A stretch of DNA of 40,496 nucleotides. Origin: Dehalococcoidia bacterium. Lineage in GTDB: Bacteria > Chloroflexota > Dehalococcoidia > DSTF01 > JACRBR01. The DNA lies in the NCBI GenBank assembly GCA_040902535.1, contig JBBDXD010000006.1, positions 1 to 40,496 of the forward strand. Direction: 5' to 3'. A model generated the notes under the pieces. It worked only from the letters and a program-made list of their open reading frames with translations, made no database searches and had not been told where the DNA came from. The translations under genes and the position numbers were made by a program. Position 1 is the stretch's first letter; every line of letters begins with the position of its first letter. Shown here piece by piece: positions 23,283-31,487 of the stretch.

Positions 23283-23930
23283 ATGGATGAGGATGAGTTC
23301 AAACCGGCGTATTTCGAACGGCAGGATCCGTCGCCGGACGCGCTCTTCTACGCCGAGCCTCGCCTGGTGACGCACATCGACGAGCATGCGATCGCCGCCG
23401 CCGGCAGGGTGTACGGCGAACTGCTCCCGAAGGGCGGCGCGATCCTCGACCTCATGTCGAGCTATCGATCGCACATGCCGCCGGAGCTGGCATGGACGCG
23501 GCTTGCGGGGCTCGGGCTGAATGAAGTCGAGTTGCGGGAGAACGATCAGCTCACGGACTACGTCGTGCACGACCTGAACGCCGATCCGCGGACGTCCTAC
23601 GGCGATGGCGAGTTCGACGGCGCCGTCGTGACCGTCTCCGTGCAGTACATGACGCGTCCGATCGAGATCTTCCAGGAGGTTGCCCGCGTCCTCAAACCCG
23701 CGGCGCCCTTCATCCTCACGTATTCCAACCGCATGTTTCCCACGAAGGCCGTCCGTATCTGGCGCGCGCTCGATGACCGCGAGCGCGCGGGGCTGATCGG
23801 GACGTACTTCAAGCGGTCGGGCGCATTCGGCGATGTGAGCGCAGCGCGCGCGAGCGCGGATGGTCCGCACGACCCGTTGTTCGCGGTATGGGCGTATACA
23901 CTCGACGGCGGGCCTCAGACTGTCGTTTGA
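23283..23930 (+). CDS. SAM-dependent methyltransferase-like protein (type 11)
   Basis: The 215-residue protein has a Rossmann methyltransferase core with ILDLMSSYRSHMP in the place of motif I, so the usual GxGxG glycines are replaced by SSYRS. Later segments are typical: FDGAVVTVSVQYMTRPIEIFQEVARVLKP and FILTYSNRMFPTKAVRIW. The substrate is unknown, and SAM binding is likely but altered. The start at 23283 follows a TACTAT box by six bases; the frame remains open far upstream but that overlaps the divergent dehydratase gene. It precedes another methyltransferase by about 75 bases, though the two are not alike. Confidence 0.85.
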   Translation: MDEDEFKPAYFERQDPSPDALFYAEPRLVTHIDEHAIAAAGRVYGELLPKGGAILDLMSSYRSHMPPELAWTRLAGLGLNEVELRENDQLTDYVVHDLNADPRTSYGDGEFDGAVVTVSVQYMTRPIEIFQEVARVLKPAAPFILTYSNRMFPTKAVRIWRALDDRERAGLIGTYFKRSGAFGDVSAARASADGPHDPLFAVWAYTLDGGPQTVV

Positions 23931-24005
23931 GGCCGAAATCGCATCTAATGTTGCGGCGCGGCTGTTATGTTACGCCGGGCGAGCGGACGTGATTGGCGAG
24001 GCAGC

Positions 24006-25091
24006 GTGATCCATCATGGCGAGACGGTGATCGAGCAGACGTACGTGACCAAGGACACCCAGGCGATGAAGATCTTCGCGTGGGCGGCGGGGGCGGCGAG
24101 CCTCCGGATGGCGTACTACGGCATCCGCATGGGTTTCTTCCAGGCGATCGTCGATGCGCCGGGCGGCGTCACCATCGAGGAGCTTGCCGAACACACGGGC
24201 AGGGATGACCGTTTCGTGCGCGCGTGGGCGAAGACGGCGCTCGCGGGCGAGCTGCTCGAGTATCGGCCTGCCACGTCGCGCTTCACGATGGCGCCGTTCA
24301 TGGACCAGCTCCTCCTCGACGACGACGACTTCCAATACTCGGCAGGGCTCGTCACGAACCATGCGGTGGAGTCTCGCCTCGCCGACCGCGTCGCCGCGTC
24401 GTTCGAGACCGGCGAGGGCATCCCGTTCGCCGAATACGGGCCGGAGATGGTGGAGACGATCCACGCGTTCAGCAAGGCGGCGTATGAGCTGTTCCTGCCG
24501 AGCGTGCTGATTCCGGAGCTGCCGGAACTCAAGGAACGGCTCTCGCACGGCGGCACCATTCTCGAGCTTGGGTGCGGCGCCGGCGCGGGCCTGGTATCAC
24601 TGGCGCGCACGTTTCCGGAGTGCACGGTGACCGGACTCGATCCCGACCCGACGTCGATCGCGCTGGCGCGCGAGAAGATCGAGACGGCGGGGCTCGGCGA
24701 GCATGTGCACGCCGAGGAGATGCGCGGCGAAGACCTCACCAGCGAAGACGCCTTCGACTTCATCTACGTGCAAATATCGCTGCATGAAATGGACGATGCG
24801 CGGATCGTGCTGGCAAACGCGCGTCGCGCTCTCAAAGAGGATGGCATCCTGCTGATCACGGAGATCCGTGGCCCCGACAACGTCGAAGACTGCCGCGGCA
24901 CGTACAACGCCGTGCTCGCGCACATCGACCTGTTCTACGAGATCCCGCAGGCAGTGGCGAAGGGCGGCCATGCCGTCGGCTTCTTCAACCGCGCGGAGAT
25001 CGAGCAGATGTGCGGCGACGTCGGGCTGCGCAACCTGCGCGAACTGGACCTCGAACAGCCGTTGTATGCGGCGTTCGTCGCGGAGAAGTAG
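24006..25091 (+). CDS. SAM-dependent methyltransferase with N-terminal winged helix
   Basis: The protein begins with a helical and winged-helix region (VTIEELAEHTGRDDRFVRAWAKTAL), as in O-methyltransferases that dimerise through that domain. The catalytic domain has motif I ILELGCGAGAGLVSLA, the acidic LDPDPTSIALAR loop, FDFIYVQISLHEM and ILLITEIRGPDNVED. The substrate cannot be deduced. The start is uncertain: GTG at 24006 has a GAGG-type site just upstream, ATG at 23967 adds 13 residues, and a later in-frame GTG is possible. It converges on lepB with only three bases between stops. Confidence 0.85.
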   Translation: MIHHGETVIEQTYVTKDTQAMKIFAWAAGAASLRMAYYGIRMGFFQAIVDAPGGVTIEELAEHTGRDDRFVRAWAKTALAGELLEYRPATSRFTMAPFMDQLLLDDDDFQYSAGLVTNHAVESRLADRVAASFETGEGIPFAEYGPEMVETIHAFSKAAYELFLPSVLIPELPELKERLSHGGTILELGCGAGAGLVSLARTFPECTVTGLDPDPTSIALAREKIETAGLGEHVHAEEMRGEDLTSEDAFDFIYVQISLHEMDDARIVLANARRALKEDGILLITEIRGPDNVEDCRGTYNAVLAHIDLFYEIPQAVAKGGHAVGFFNRAEIEQMCGDVGLRNLRELDLEQPLYAAFVAEK

Positions 25092-25094
25092 AAG

Positions 25095-26057
25095 CTACGG
25101 CGCCAGAGGTTTGATGATCTTGTTGTTGACGAAGCTCAGGTCTTCGAACGGCCAGTAGCGCAGCCATGCCTGGCCGATGATGTTCTCCTCCGGCACGAAA
25201 TCGCATTGCTGCTGCTCAGGGCATGAGTTCGCCCACTGGTGCGAATCGAAGCTGTTGCGCCTGTTGTCTCCCAGCACGAAGTAGTTTCCTTCGGGCACCG
25301 TCTTGGGGCCGTAGGTGTAATTTGGCGTCGCGAGAATGTAGTCCTCCTCCAGGCGCGCGCCGTTGATGAAGACGGCGCCATCCTTCACTTCGACCGTATC
25401 GCCGGGCACGCCGATCACGCGCTTGATGAAGTCGCGCGTGGGATCCTGCGGAAACTTGAAAACGACGACATCACCGCGGCGTGGCGAGCGGAACAGGTGG
25501 CGCTCGCCGCCGTCGATGGGCAGGAACGGCAGAAACGTCTTCACGCGGTCCATGTCCACCCGGACGTACAACGCCTTGTTGACCAGCAGGTACTCCGAGT
25601 CGTGCATCGAAGGCTCCATGCTCTGACCTTCGACGCGAAAGTTCTGCACGACGGCGCGTACGGCGAAGAAGATGAGCGCCGCCAGGATGACCGTCTCGAT
25701 CAGCTCGCGGCCGATGCGGCGCGCGCGCGCCCCGCTCGCCCGGCGGCGGCGCTTCTCGTACGGGAAGGCCCGCTCGTAAGCGCGCGGGCTCAGTCCGACG
25801 TCGGCGCTGGTGTAGGCCAACTCGAGCGACGCGGGCACATCGACGTAGCGCTCAGAGGCTTCCTCCCAGCCGTAGCGCGACGCTTCCGCCGGCCGATATG
25901 CCGGTTCCACGGAGGACGCTTCCGCGCTCGACACCGGAGATGGCCCATCGTCGTCGCGAGGCTCCGCCTCGCGGCTCGACGCGTCGGGGGGCAGTTCGTC
26001 GTCGGGGGGGAAGTTGCGGTCCGCCTCAGGCTGCGGACCGATCAAATCATCGGGCAT
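25095..26057 (-). CDS. lepB: Signal peptidase I
   Basis: The 320-residue protein has a single N-terminal membrane helix (about 119-135) after a long charged cytoplasmic region of about 110 residues. The catalytic Ser146 lies in VEGQSMEPS and the Lys212 general base in DFIKRVIGVPGD; VLGDNRRNSFDSH is the last conserved box. It cleaves signal peptides of exported proteins at the outer membrane face. The long acidic N-terminal extension is unusual for the family. The start at 26057 follows a TAGAAT box by nine bases. It is divergent from the sigma factor gene, with 67 bases between starts. Confidence 0.95.
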   Translation of the reverse strand: MPDDLIGPQPEADRNFPPDDELPPDASSREAEPRDDDGPSPVSSAEASSVEPAYRPAEASRYGWEEASERYVDVPASLELAYTSADVGLSPRAYERAFPYEKRRRRASGARARRIGRELIETVILAALIFFAVRAVVQNFRVEGQSMEPSMHDSEYLLVNKALYVRVDMDRVKTFLPFLPIDGGERHLFRSPRRGDVVVFKFPQDPTRDFIKRVIGVPGDTVEVKDGAVFINGARLEEDYILATPNYTYGPKTVPEGNYFVLGDNRRNSFDSHQWANSCPEQQQCDFVPEENIIGQAWLRYWPFEDLSFVNNKIIKPLAP

Positions 26058-26066
26058 AAGCGCCCC

Positions 26067-26072
26067 ATTCTA
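26067..26072 (-). promoter_or_regulatory. -10 box TAGAAT for lepB
   Basis: On the minus strand TAGAAT lies nine bases before the lepB ATG, giving a very short or absent leader. The -10 of the divergent sigma factor lies about 40 bases away. Confidence 0.5.
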
Positions 26073-26108
26073 GCACGCGCCGTCCGCCGCGCCGCCGTGT
26101 CGCTCTGT

Positions 26109-26114
26109 TAGAAT
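26109..26114 (+). promoter_or_regulatory. -10 box TAGAAT for the ECF sigma operon
   Basis: TAGAAT ends ten bases before the ATG at 26125. The same hexamer drives the divergent lepB. Confidence 0.45.
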
Positions 26115-26124
26115 CGCCCCGTCG

Positions 26125-26787
26125 ATGCTCAATCGCTCTAATGACGCCGGCCTCGCTCCCGATGCGGAGATTCGCCTTGTCGAGCGCGCCCGGCAGGGCG
26201 ACCTTGATGCGTTCAACAGCCTCGTCGAGATCCACCAGCGCGCGGTCTATAACCTCTGTCTCCGTATGATCGGGCATACCTCGGCGGCCGAGGATAGCGC
26301 CCAGGACGCGTTCATCTCGGCATGGCGGGGGCTCGCCGGCTTCAAGGGCGGCAGCTTCCGCTCCTGGCTGATGCGCATTGCCGCCAACGCCTGCACCGAC
26401 GAACTGCGCCGCCGCGGGCGACGGCCGTCCGTCTCGATCGATACGCCGCCGCCGGGCGTCGAAGAGCCGATCGATGTGCCGGATACGGCCGAGGGCCCCG
26501 AGACGCAGGCGCTGCGGAAGGAGCACCAGACTGCCATTCAGGCGGCGCTGCTGAAGCTGCCCGCCGACCAGCGTCTGGCCGTCATCATGTGCGACGTGCA
26601 GGGTTTCGCGTACGACGAGATCGCCGCTGCCATGAGCGTCTCGATCGGCACGGTGAAGTCGCGGATCAGCCGCGGGCGCGAGAAGCTGCGAACCGAGCTC
26701 ACGCGACAGGAACAATCGGGCGGTCAAGAGCGTCATATGATCACCGGCTCGAACCAAGATACGGCCGGGCATCGGACAAGAATGTGA
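26125..26787 (+). CDS. ECF RNA polymerase sigma factor (RpoE-like)
   Basis: The 220-residue protein has sigma region 2 (about 25-95, with AVYNLCLRMIGHTSAAEDSAQDAFISAW and the FRSWLMRIAANACTDELRRR core-binding helix). It also has region 4 (about 140-195, with KLPADQRLAVIMCDVQGFAYDEIA and GTVKSRISRGREKL as the helix-turn-helix). It directs RNA polymerase to stress-type promoters. The next gene, a zinc-finger anti-sigma, overlaps the stop (GTGA), the normal pairing. The region 3 linker is short, as in ECF factors. The tail of about 20 residues is poorly conserved in character. Confidence 0.95.
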   Translation: MLNRSNDAGLAPDAEIRLVERARQGDLDAFNSLVEIHQRAVYNLCLRMIGHTSAAEDSAQDAFISAWRGLAGFKGGSFRSWLMRIAANACTDELRRRGRRPSVSIDTPPPGVEEPIDVPDTAEGPETQALRKEHQTAIQAALLKLPADQRLAVIMCDVQGFAYDEIAAAMSVSIGTVKSRISRGREKLRTELTRQEQSGGQERHMITGSNQDTAGHRTRM

Positions 26788-27596
26788 AGAGACTGTTAGC
26801 GATCTTTACAGGTAGGCATCAACCCGACCGGGACGCCCTCTCCGCGTATCTCGACGGCGAACTCGCGTCCGAACGCGCCGCCGCCCTCGAAGCGCACGTG
26901 GCGGGGTGTGAAGCCTGCTCCACGATGCTCGAAGGCATGCGCGACGTGCGAACGATGCTTCGCGCGTTGCCGCAGGCGGATGCACCGCGCTCGTTCCGCG
27001 TGCGCCCCGAAGTTGCCGCAGAGCCGCGGCGCGGCATCCCGGCACCGCCGGCGCCGCTGCTGCGGGCGATGCCCGTGCTTAGTGCCGCGGCGGTGATCGT
27101 GTTTGCGATCACGGTGTCGCTGGACGTCGCCGGGGGCGGTAACGGCGACAACGGCTCATCCGCGGCGCGCGTCGCCATGTCTGACAGTGCCGGCACCGAG
27201 GCACTGGAGCAGGGTGGGCCGCCGGCGCCTGAAGATGAGTCCTTCAACGCGGACCGCGGCGCGACGCAGGATGCGCCGGCTGCGGGATCGCTGGCGCCCG
27301 CGGCGACCGCCACGACTGCCGCCGCAGCGCGGGCCGCTGCCGATGAGTCGGCGGGCGGCGCCGCGCCGGATGCCACCGCGATTGGCGCAACGGCGTACGC
27401 CGAATTGGCGCAGGGCGACTCAGCCACGGACGACGACGGCGAGCGAGATCTCGAAGCGACGTCTGTGGGACAGGATGATGACGACGGGAACAAACTGGCG
27501 CTGCGCATCGTCCAGATCGCATCGGCGGCGGTCGCGATCGTTGCCGCGGGCGTGGCGCTGCGGATGTGGCGAAAGCAAGGAGAAACAGTGGTATGA
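26784..27596 (+). CDS. Membrane anti-sigma factor with zinc-finger (zf-HC2)
   Basis: The 270-residue protein has an N-terminal HxxxCxxC motif (H38, C42, C45: EAHVAGCEACS), the zf-HC2 anti-sigma domain. A membrane helix follows (about PVLSAAAVIVFAITVSL), then a long Ala/Asp/Pro-rich region and a second hydrophobic helix near the C terminus (IVQIASAAVAIVAAGVALRM). Members hold the ECF sigma factor at the membrane and release it on a signal; the long region between the helices is the likely outside sensor. The GTG start at 26784 overlaps the sigma stop, and the stop overlaps the SIMPL gene. Confidence 0.9.
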   Translation: MKRLLAIFTGRHQPDRDALSAYLDGELASERAAALEAHVAGCEACSTMLEGMRDVRTMLRALPQADAPRSFRVRPEVAAEPRRGIPAPPAPLLRAMPVLSAAAVIVFAITVSLDVAGGGNGDNGSSAARVAMSDSAGTEALEQGGPPAPEDESFNADRGATQDAPAAGSLAPAATATTAAAARAAADESAGGAAPDATAIGATAYAELAQGDSATDDDGERDLEATSVGQDDDDGNKLALRIVQIASAAVAIVAAGVALRMWRKQGETVV

Positions 27597-28339
27597 ACCG
27601 CAGGCGATTATTCATTCTCGGCATGGCACTGGCGCCGCTCGCCCTTGTGGCCGCCGTCTGCGGCGACAGCACGACGCGCATCGAAAACAGCGGCGAAGGC
27701 GCGCCGACGGGCATCACCGTGACCGGCGAAGGCAAGGTGCAGGGCGCGCCGGACGTGGCAATGGTTCAACTGGGTGTTTCGACGTTGCGCCCGACGGTCG
27801 CGGAAGCGCGCCAGCAGGCCGCCACGGCGCTCGACGCGATGATCAACTCGATGAAGGCGAACGGCGTCGAGGACGACGACATTCAGACGGCGAACCTGTA
27901 CATCTCGCCGGAGTACGACTACCGCAATAACGAGACGATCCTACGCGGCTTCCGCGTCAGCAACACCGTTACGGTGAAGGTGCGCGAGATCGATACCACC
28001 AGCCAGGTGATCGACGATGCGGTGAGCGCCGGCGGCGACGACACGCGCCTCGAAGGCATCAACTTCACGATCGACGACCCGTCTGAGTTGCAGAAGCAGG
28101 CGCGTGAAGCCGCGGTGGCCGACGCACGCGCGAAGGCAGACACGCTCGCGGCTGCGGGCGGCATCAACGTCGGCGAGCCGATCATCATCAACGAAGGCAG
28201 TGTGTACGTGCCGCCGATCCCGTACGCCGCAGGACGCGCGGAGTTCGACGACTCGGCGCAGGCGGCGCCGGACACGCCGATCGAGCCGGGCCAGCTTGAT
28301 GTGATCGTGAACGTCACCGTGACGTGGACGATCGAGTAA
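27593..28339 (+). CDS. SIMPL (DUF541) domain protein, probable secreted or lipoprotein
   Basis: The 248-residue protein has a hydrophobic N terminus (LFILGMALAPLALVAAVCGDS) that could be a signal peptide with a poor lipobox (VAAVC has Val before Cys). The SIMPL domain follows from about residue 40: VTGEGKVQGAPDVAMVQLGV, RQQAATALDAMINSMKANGV, NTVTVKVREIDTTSQVIDDAV and KQAREAAVADARAKADTLA. It is known in Brucella and others as a periplasmic or surface protein of stress response, but its activity is unclear. It shares an ATGA overlap with the anti-sigma gene, so the three-gene operon couples it to the ECF regulon. A ribosome site AGGAG is nine bases upstream. Confidence 0.9.
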   Translation: MNRRRLFILGMALAPLALVAAVCGDSTTRIENSGEGAPTGITVTGEGKVQGAPDVAMVQLGVSTLRPTVAEARQQAATALDAMINSMKANGVEDDDIQTANLYISPEYDYRNNETILRGFRVSNTVTVKVREIDTTSQVIDDAVSAGGDDTRLEGINFTIDDPSELQKQAREAAVADARAKADTLAAAGGINVGEPIIINEGSVYVPPIPYAAGRAEFDDSAQAAPDTPIEPGQLDVIVNVTVTWTIE

Positions 28340-28373
28340 GTCGCCCGCGGGGCACACCGCCGTCATCGCAGAT

Positions 28374-28394
28374 GGACAGGCGGGGCGCCTGTCC
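28374..28394. terminator. Nine-base hairpin after the sigma operon
   Basis: GGACAGGCG and CGCCTGTCC form a perfect stem with a GGG loop, 35 bases after the SIMPL stop. No U tract follows, so it may be a factor-assisted terminator or an RNA-stabilising hairpin. Confidence 0.4.
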
Positions 28395-28581
28395 TCCACG
28401 CTTCGCGTCTCGCGATCGGCGCGCATGATTCGTTAGAGGGCAGGCCGCGGCGGTTGCGTCGTGCCATGCACAACCCGCGCGTAGAGGCTGCCGGTGCCGT
28501 TCGACCGAGCGGCGCAGAAACCCGGGTTGAGATCCGCCGCACTCCGGCATAACCCTCGTCATCATCGGCAGCCGCACCCGC

Positions 28582-28587
28582 TACAAT
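28582..28587 (+). promoter_or_regulatory. -10 box TACAAT upstream of dnaJ
   Basis: TACAAT lies about 90 bases before the dnaJ ATG. TCATCA (28559-28564) at 17 bases is a weak -35. Two short ATG frames begin within ten bases of the box. Confidence 0.45.
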
Positions 28588-28596
28588 GCATGGCCA

Positions 28597-28650
28597 ATGC
28601 GACGACGAGGATGCGGGCGAGTTCCCGGCGATCCGCGACGGGATGACTGA
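28597..28650 (+). CDS. Possible 17-residue leader peptide before dnaJ
   Basis: The frame begins nine bases after the TACAAT box with MRRRGCGRVPG and stops at 28650. It opens with three CGA arginine codons in a row. It is probably not a functional protein; a leader-peptide role is speculative and rests only on position. Confidence 0.2.
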   Translation: MRRRGCGRVPGDPRRDD

Positions 28651-28677
28651 CCGGCTGAAGGACTGACCGACTCACAC

Positions 28678-29811
28678 ATGACCACAGACCAGAAACAGGA
28701 CTATTACGACGCGCTCGGCTTGGCTCGCAACGCCAGCCAGGACGACATCAAGAAGGCGTACCGGCGCCTGGCGATGCAGTACCACCCCGACCGCAACAAG
28801 GACGACGGGGCGGAGGCGCGCTTCAAGCAGGTCACCGAGGCCTACGAAGTGCTCGCCGACCCCGAGCGTCGGGCGATGTACGACCGCTTCGGCCATGCAG
28901 GCGCCGCCGGCGAGAATCCGTTCGCGCGCGGTTTCGAGGGGTTCGGCGGCTTCGGCGGCCTGGGCGATATCTTCGATGCGTTCTTTGGCGGCCAGGGTGG
29001 GCGCACGCAGCGCGGCCCTCAGCGCGGCGCGGACATCCGGCGGTCGATCACGATTTCGTTCGAGGAGGCCGTGTTCGGCGCCGACAAGGAGTTCGACGTG
29101 CAGGCCGCCGAGGTCTGCTCGCGCTGCGGCGGCAAGCGCGCCGAACCGGGCACCGAGCCCGAGAAGTGCCCGACCTGCAGCGGCACCGGTGAATTGCGAC
29201 GCGTCCAGCAGAGCATTTTCGGCCAGTTCGTGAACGTCGCCATGTGCGATCGCTGTCGCGGCGAGGGACGCATCGTCACCTCACCGTGCACGCAATGCCG
29301 GGGCGTCGGGCGCGAGCGTCGCAAGCGGCGGCTGTCCGTGACGATCCCGGCAGGCGTCGATAACGGCTCGCAGATGCGCCTCAGCGGCGAGGGCGAGATC
29401 GGCAACGGCGGCGGCCCGCGCGGCAATCTGTACCTGCAACTGAACGTCAAGCCGCACCAGATCTTCCAGCGCGATGAAGACGACCTGATCTACGACCTGG
29501 AGTTGAACTTCGCGCAGGCGGGTCTCGGTGACGAGGTCGACCTCCCGACGATCGACGGCGAGCCGCACACGCTGCGGATCGTCAGTGGTACGCAGTCTGG
29601 CGAGGTGTTCGTCGTGAAGGGTAAGGGCGTGCCGCACCTGCGAGGCGGCGGCCGGGGCGACATGCTCGTTCGCGCGAACGTCGTGACGCCGAAGCAGCTC
29701 AGCAAGGAGCAGAAGGAACTGCTGCGTCAGCTCGCGGAGTCGATGGGGACCGAGGTCAAGCCGCAGGAAGACAAGGGCTTCATGGGCAAGATCAAGGACG
29801 CGCTCACCTAA
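28678..29811 (+). CDS. dnaJ: DnaJ-type co-chaperone
   Basis: The 377-residue protein has a J domain (about 9-73, with HPD at 36-38), a Gly/Phe-rich linker ([18 protein letters not shown]), a four-repeat zinc finger and the C-terminal substrate-binding domains. The zinc repeats are CSRCGGKR (first, degenerate), [16 protein letters not shown], and CTQCRGVG. It activates DnaK ATPase and delivers clients. No dnaK or grpE is nearby. A promoter-like TACAAT box lies about 90 bases upstream with no strong ribosome site near the ATG. Type I DnaJ length and order are normal apart from the first zinc repeat. Confidence 0.93.
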   Translation: MTTDQKQDYYDALGLARNASQDDIKKAYRRLAMQYHPDRNKDDGAEARFKQVTEAYEVLADPERRAMYDRFGHAGAAGENPFARGFEGFGGFGGLGDIFDAFFGGQGGRTQRGPQRGADIRRSITISFEEAVFGADKEFDVQAAEVCSRCGGKRAEPGTEPEKCPTCSGTGELRRVQQSIFGQFVNVAMCDRCRGEGRIVTSPCTQCRGVGRERRKRRLSVTIPAGVDNGSQMRLSGEGEIGNGGGPRGNLYLQLNVKPHQIFQRDEDDLIYDLELNFAQAGLGDEVDLPTIDGEPHTLRIVSGTQSGEVFVVKGKGVPHLRGGGRGDMLVRANVVTPKQLSKEQKELLRQLAESMGTEVKPQEDKGFMGKIKDALT

Positions 29812-29960
29812 CTTCCACGGGGGTCGCCGGCAAAGCGTCAGCTACGCGATGGCCTGGCGATAGGCGTCGCCGTCAATTTCCATGCGAGAATCTCCGACGG
29901 CGGGACCGTCCGTGGTAGGCTAGTCGCCACTCATCGTATGCGCCCCGCCCGAGGAGATAC

Positions 29961-31448
29961 GTGCGCGCGTTTTCCGCTCCCTGGGCTCTGCTCGCCGCCG
30001 GGGCACTTCCTGCTTTGGCGGGCGTGGGGCTGCTCGCCATTCGCCTGCCCTCGAACGAGGCGACGTCCGCGCAACCACCGGTGCCGCCCGCGGCGGCACC
30101 GATCATCGCCGCGCGCGCGGTGTGTTCGTTCGCGAACGAAGATGCCGCGGCGGCGCTCGTAGACGGCGCTGATGGCGGCCAGAGCGTCGTCGTCGACGGG
30201 CGCAGCTACTGGCTGTTCGGCGACACGCTTTTCGCCGCCGCGTCCGGTAAGCAGATCGAGGCTAACACGCTCGCCTGGTCTGACACGCGCGACGAACACG
30301 GTTGTCCCGAACTGACGTATCACGCGCGCGGCGGCATCGCCGTGCCGTTTCTCGAAAAGGACGGATCGCTGACCGTCTGGCCGTCCGGCACGTTCGCGAA
30401 CGACGACGGCACGATCGACGTCTTCACGGTGTACATCTACGGATCGGGGCCGTGGGCGTACTGGACGGGCGAAGTCGGCGTCACCCGCGTCGACCCGGCG
30501 TCGATGCGGGTCGAGGTGACGGCGCGGCGCCTGTTCGATGCGGCGAGCGGCTTCCGGTCGCAGGTTATCGCCGCGCAGCCGGTCGATGAAGACGCGGACG
30601 AGCGGCTGCGCATCGTGCTTCAACTGCAAAGCGGCGAGAAGATCCTCGCGCGCGTCGCCAGTGCAAGCATCCACGAGTTCCTGGCGTACGAATACTGGGA
30701 CGGCGAAGCCTGGAGCGACGATCCGGGCGTCGCGGCACCGCTCTGGGACGTCGCGCAAGCTGATGATCCGACCGGCATGCTGGGCGCGTTTGAAGGCAGC
30801 ACGCACATCTCGTGGAGTGACGCGTTCGACGCGTACGTGGCGATCTCGAACGCCGGCTATGCGTCGGTCGGAGCGCGCTTCGCCGATCGCCTCGAGGGCC
30901 CGTGGAGCGACGCCGTCTCATGGCTCGACTGCAGCGCGTTCGCCGGACCGCGCGTGCCCGTGTGCTACACGCCGGCGCTGCACCCGCAGTTCTCCGAAGA
31001 CGGCTCGTTGTTCGTGACGGTCACGCGCTTCGGCGAGTACGACATCGTTGCCTATGAACTGACGCCGGGCGCGCCGGTACACGAGTATCGCCACGGCGAC
31101 GCGATTGTCTACGGCTTCGAGGCGCCAGGAGACGACTGGGAAGACCTCGGCGTGGCGTTTCACGCGTCGCGCACGCCGGCGGATGGGCTGGCGCCGATCT
31201 ATCGATGGCAGCGCGACGGTGAAGTCGCCTACGCGCCGCAAGCACCGGGCGCGGACTTCATACGTGACGACGCCGCGGCGTTCTACGCGTCGTTGGCGGC
31301 GCCTGCGGAGGATTCGCCGATCGTGCTGCGGCCCGTCTACGGCTGGAGCGACGGCACGGCGCACCTGCTTTCCACCATGGACTCAGGCCTCGAACGGTAC
31401 GGATTCGTGCGGGGCAAGGTCGCGTTCTACACGCCGCGCCGCTCCTGA
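29961..31448 (+). CDS. Secreted protein with a DUF4185-like domain
   Basis: The 495-residue protein begins with a hydrophobic signal (APWALLAAGALPALAGVGLL). Its main part (about 70-365) resembles DUF4185, a beta-propeller-like domain: GGQSVVVDGRSYWLFGDTLF, NTLAWSD, and ISWSDAFDAYVAISN. From about 370 there are repeats of the form YGFEAPGDDWEDLGVAFHAS and YGFVRGKVAFYTP, which look like DUF5648 repeats (a Tyr-rich sequence after an acidic stretch). Function is unknown; such proteins are probably extracellular binding proteins. The GTG at 29961 has a GAGGAG site. It precedes another secreted protein in the same direction by 39 bases. Confidence 0.7.
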   Translation: MRAFSAPWALLAAGALPALAGVGLLAIRLPSNEATSAQPPVPPAAAPIIAARAVCSFANEDAAAALVDGADGGQSVVVDGRSYWLFGDTLFAAASGKQIEANTLAWSDTRDEHGCPELTYHARGGIAVPFLEKDGSLTVWPSGTFANDDGTIDVFTVYIYGSGPWAYWTGEVGVTRVDPASMRVEVTARRLFDAASGFRSQVIAAQPVDEDADERLRIVLQLQSGEKILARVASASIHEFLAYEYWDGEAWSDDPGVAAPLWDVAQADDPTGMLGAFEGSTHISWSDAFDAYVAISNAGYASVGARFADRLEGPWSDAVSWLDCSAFAGPRVPVCYTPALHPQFSEDGSLFVTVTRFGEYDIVAYELTPGAPVHEYRHGDAIVYGFEAPGDDWEDLGVAFHASRTPADGLAPIYRWQRDGEVAYAPQAPGADFIRDDAAAFYASLAAPAEDSPIVLRPVYGWSDGTAHLLSTMDSGLERYGFVRGKVAFYTPRRS

Positions 31449-31487
31449 CGGCGTGACGGGCACACAATGTGCTGAGGGAGACTCGAG

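Larger units (their letters stand above)
28395..28677 (+). other. Intergenic region before dnaJ
   Basis: No protein gene of normal size is visible. It holds the hairpin at 28374-28394 at its left edge, a TACAAT box at 28582-28587, and a tiny frame (28597-28650) nine bases after that box. The rest shows nothing I can interpret. Confidence 0.4.
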
